15,880 bases of DNA. Source: an uncultured Porphyromonas sp. Lineage in GTDB: Bacteria; Bacteroidota; Bacteroidia; Bacteroidales; Porphyromonadaceae. Made by a program: the position numbers and the translations under genes. The stretch covers positions 1-15,880 of the forward strand of contig NZ_CAJZFJ010000053.1 in NCBI RefSeq assembly GCF_915070105.1, given 5' to 3'. Below are positions 14,682 to 15,880 of this stretch, piece after piece. Under the pieces are notes generated by a model that did no database searches, was not told the DNA's origin, and saw nothing but the letters and a program-made list of their open reading frames with translations. Every line of letters begins with the position of its first letter. Within the stretch, counting starts at the first letter, position 1.

Positions 14682-15356
14682 ATGAATAAGATTCAGAAGG
14701 TCTCACTCTTCGGACTATTTAGCCTGAGCCTAGCGATCGCTGCTTGCTCGGGGCAGAAGGGACAGAATGCAGTCTCCGCCAGCGACTCAGTCGCAGCCAA
14801 TACGATCTCTGCAGGGCAAGTCATAGCTGTCGATAGCTCGGCTTCCTATCTGAGCTGGAAGGGCCTTAAGCCAGGTGGACAGCACTATGGTAAGCTCCCC
14901 GTAAGTGCGGGTGAGCTTGACCTCAAGGATGGTGTCCTCAGAGCAGGCTCTGTCTCCATCCAGATGAATGGCATCATAGTAGAAGACCTCAAGCCCGAGG
15001 ATGGAGGGAACAAGCTCAAGCAGCATCTAGAGAGTGAGGACTTCTTCGATGCAGCGAAGTACCCAGAGGCTCGCTTCGAACTTACCAATCTCCCCGCTGA
15101 GGGTATCAAGGCCACGGAACTGACCGAGCTACAGGGCAACCTCACGCTGAAGGACGTAACGAAGAACATCACGATCCCCGTCGCCTCCGTCGTAGCTGAC
15201 CCCACCACAGGAGCCTATACGATCACGAGCAAGACCTTCACGATCAATCGTGCTGACTGGAATGTCAAGTATGGCTCAAAGAGCTTCTTCACGGGACTAG
15301 GCGATAAGTTCATCAATGACGATATCGAACTGAGCTTTGTCCTAAAGACGAAGTAA
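14682..15356 (+). CDS. YceI family lipoprotein
   Basis: This 224-residue protein has a lipoprotein signal with lipobox AIAAC (Cys22) and then a serine/alanine-rich linker to about residue 50. The remainder is a YceI-like lipocalin-fold domain that in this family binds polyisoprenoid or other amphiphilic ligands: YLSWKGLKPGGQHYGKL, the LESEDFFDAAKYPEARFE segment, LTLKDVTKNITIPV, and INRADWNVKYGS. It should be anchored in the periplasm or outer membrane. It stands alone, preceded by a gap of 182 bases with three stem-loops and followed by a terminator. No strong promoter match was found: TACATTTA at 14659-14666 resembles a -7 box but lacks a clear -33 partner. The ligand and role are unknown. 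Confidence 0.92.
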   Translation: MNKIQKVSLFGLFSLSLAIAACSGQKGQNAVSASDSVAANTISAGQVIAVDSSASYLSWKGLKPGGQHYGKLPVSAGELDLKDGVLRAGSVSIQMNGIIVEDLKPEDGGNKLKQHLESEDFFDAAKYPEARFELTNLPAEGIKATELTELQGNLTLKDVTKNITIPVASVVADPTTGAYTITSKTFTINRADWNVKYGSKSFFTGLGDKFINDDIELSFVLKTK

Positions 15357-15387
15357 GTCCTCCGACAGCTCTGGTGTATATAGAGAA

Positions 15388-15429
15388 TAAATAAGCCCCC
15401 TATCTCCTCTGAGATAGGGGGCTTATTTA
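15388..15429. terminator. Bidirectional hairpin terminator, 19-bp stem
   Basis: Arms 15388-15406 and 15411-15429 are perfectly complementary around the 4-base loop CTCT. The stem has a GC-rich centre (CCCCC/GGGGG) flanked by A-rich and T-rich ends, so it can terminate both the rightward YceI-family gene and the leftward mscL. Confidence 0.93.
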
Positions 15430-15453
15430 CTTTTGAGGATTTCAGTAGCTCTA

Positions 15454-15880
15454 CTACTTGTCGCGACGCTTTAGCTCATCGCGGATCTCACGTAGGAGTT
15501 CGATATCCTCAGGCGTAGGAGCTGGAGCCTCTGGTTGCTCTGCCTGCTTCTTGCGTAGGCTGTTCATCAGCTTGATCAGAAGGAAGATACATAAGGCAAT
15601 GATGAAGAAGTCTACAGTCGCCTGTACGAAGCTACCCCAATTGAGGGTGATGGCTTCCTTGAGGACCTCTCCGCTGGCTGCATCTGTCTGAGCTTCGCGT
15701 AGGACGACCTTGGCGTCGTCGAAGCTGCTACCCGTGATGAGCCCGATGGGAGGCATGATGATATCGTTTACTAGAGAGGTGACGATCTTACCGAAGGCAC
15801 CACCGATGATGATACCGACGGCCATATCCATGACATTCCCCTTCAGAGCAAACTCCTTAAATTCTTGGATGAACTTTCCC
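15454..15880 (-). CDS. mscL: Large-conductance mechanosensitive channel MscL (5' end outside window)
   Basis: MscL opens under membrane tension to release solutes in hypo-osmotic shock. The reading frame stays open through the window edge: the 16 codons upstream of the internal Met at 15831 encode GKFIQEFKEFALKGNV, which corresponds to the KEFREFAMRGNV amphipathic N-terminal helix of E. coli MscL. The true start therefore lies a few codons beyond 15880, and the Met at 15831 is internal. The gating helix DMAVGIIIGGAFGKIVTSLVNDIIMPPIG (TM1), the second helix (VDFFIIALCIFLLIKLMNSL) and the C-terminal LLREIRDELK bundle are complete, and there is a Pro/Ala-rich linker before the bundle. The gene is partial at its 5' end only because of the window. 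Confidence 0.96.
   Translation of the reverse strand, partial: GKFIQEFKEFALKGNVMDMAVGIIIGGAFGKIVTSLVNDIIMPPIGLITGSSFDDAKVVLREAQTDAASGEVLKEAITLNWGSFVQATVDFFIIALCIFLLIKLMNSLRKKQAEQPEAPAPTPEDIELLREIRDELKRRDK

Noticed and set aside
14885..15208. 107-codon open frame opposite the YceI-family gene
   Set aside because: It is an antisense shadow of a clear lipoprotein gene with no domain of its own.
15454..15831. Complete MscL starting at the Met at 15831
   Set aside because: The frame continues upstream with the conserved N-terminal helix to the window edge, so this Met is internal.

Overview
The window reads as a chromosomal segment from a Bacteroidales bacterium, most likely Porphyromonas or a close relative. 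Supporting signs are the class III fructose-bisphosphatase, a Bacteroidota-type RelA/SpoT protein, a GH92 mannosidase lipoprotein, a type II glutaminyl cyclase lipoprotein of the kind known in periodontal pathogens, GH3-family adenylating protein, and promoters of the Bacteroidota form (TAnnTTTG-like -7 box) with weak Shine-Dalgarno sites. By eye the GC content is slightly above half. Genus and species are inference from gene content only.

Layout: (1) 1-353 is a gene-free leader with a triple array of 18-bp palindromes (10-71), a -7 promoter box and hairpins. (2) 354-6545 is a tightly packed rightward run of six genes: polyprenyl synthetase, TatD-type nuclease, nitroreductase, glutaminyl cyclase lipoprotein, SufE and GH92 alpha-mannosidase lipoprotein. 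It ends at a 24-bp perfect hairpin (6582-6635). (3) 6676-9491 is a convergent leftward run of three genes: a Kdo/InaA-like kinase (GTG start), a GH3-family adenylating enzyme and a small two-helix membrane protein with an acidic/lysine repeat tail. (4) 9492-10239 is a 748-bp gene-free gap with a tandem duplication, a second triple array of the same palindromes (9788-9849), a G-rich stretch and the relA promoter. (5) 10240-14499 holds relA and class III fbp, 12 bp apart. (6) 14500-14681 is a gap filled by three consecutive stem-loops. (7) 14682-15356 is a YceI-family lipoprotein, and 15454 to the window end is a convergent mscL whose start lies outside the window; a 19-bp hairpin terminator separates them.

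Most genes are housekeeping: isoprenoid synthesis, Fe-S assembly, ppGpp signalling, gluconeogenesis and osmotic protection. Three are envelope lipoproteins.

The most unusual signal is the pair of arrays. Each has exactly three 18-bp near-palindromes at a strict 22-bp period, consensus GTRTACACRYGTGTAYAC, strictly alternating purine/pyrimidine. They lie upstream of the two operons that converge on each other. The next most interesting points are the uncharacterised kinase/GH3/membrane-protein operon, the RSH protein that has lost its hydrolase residues, and the stem-loop cluster after fbp.
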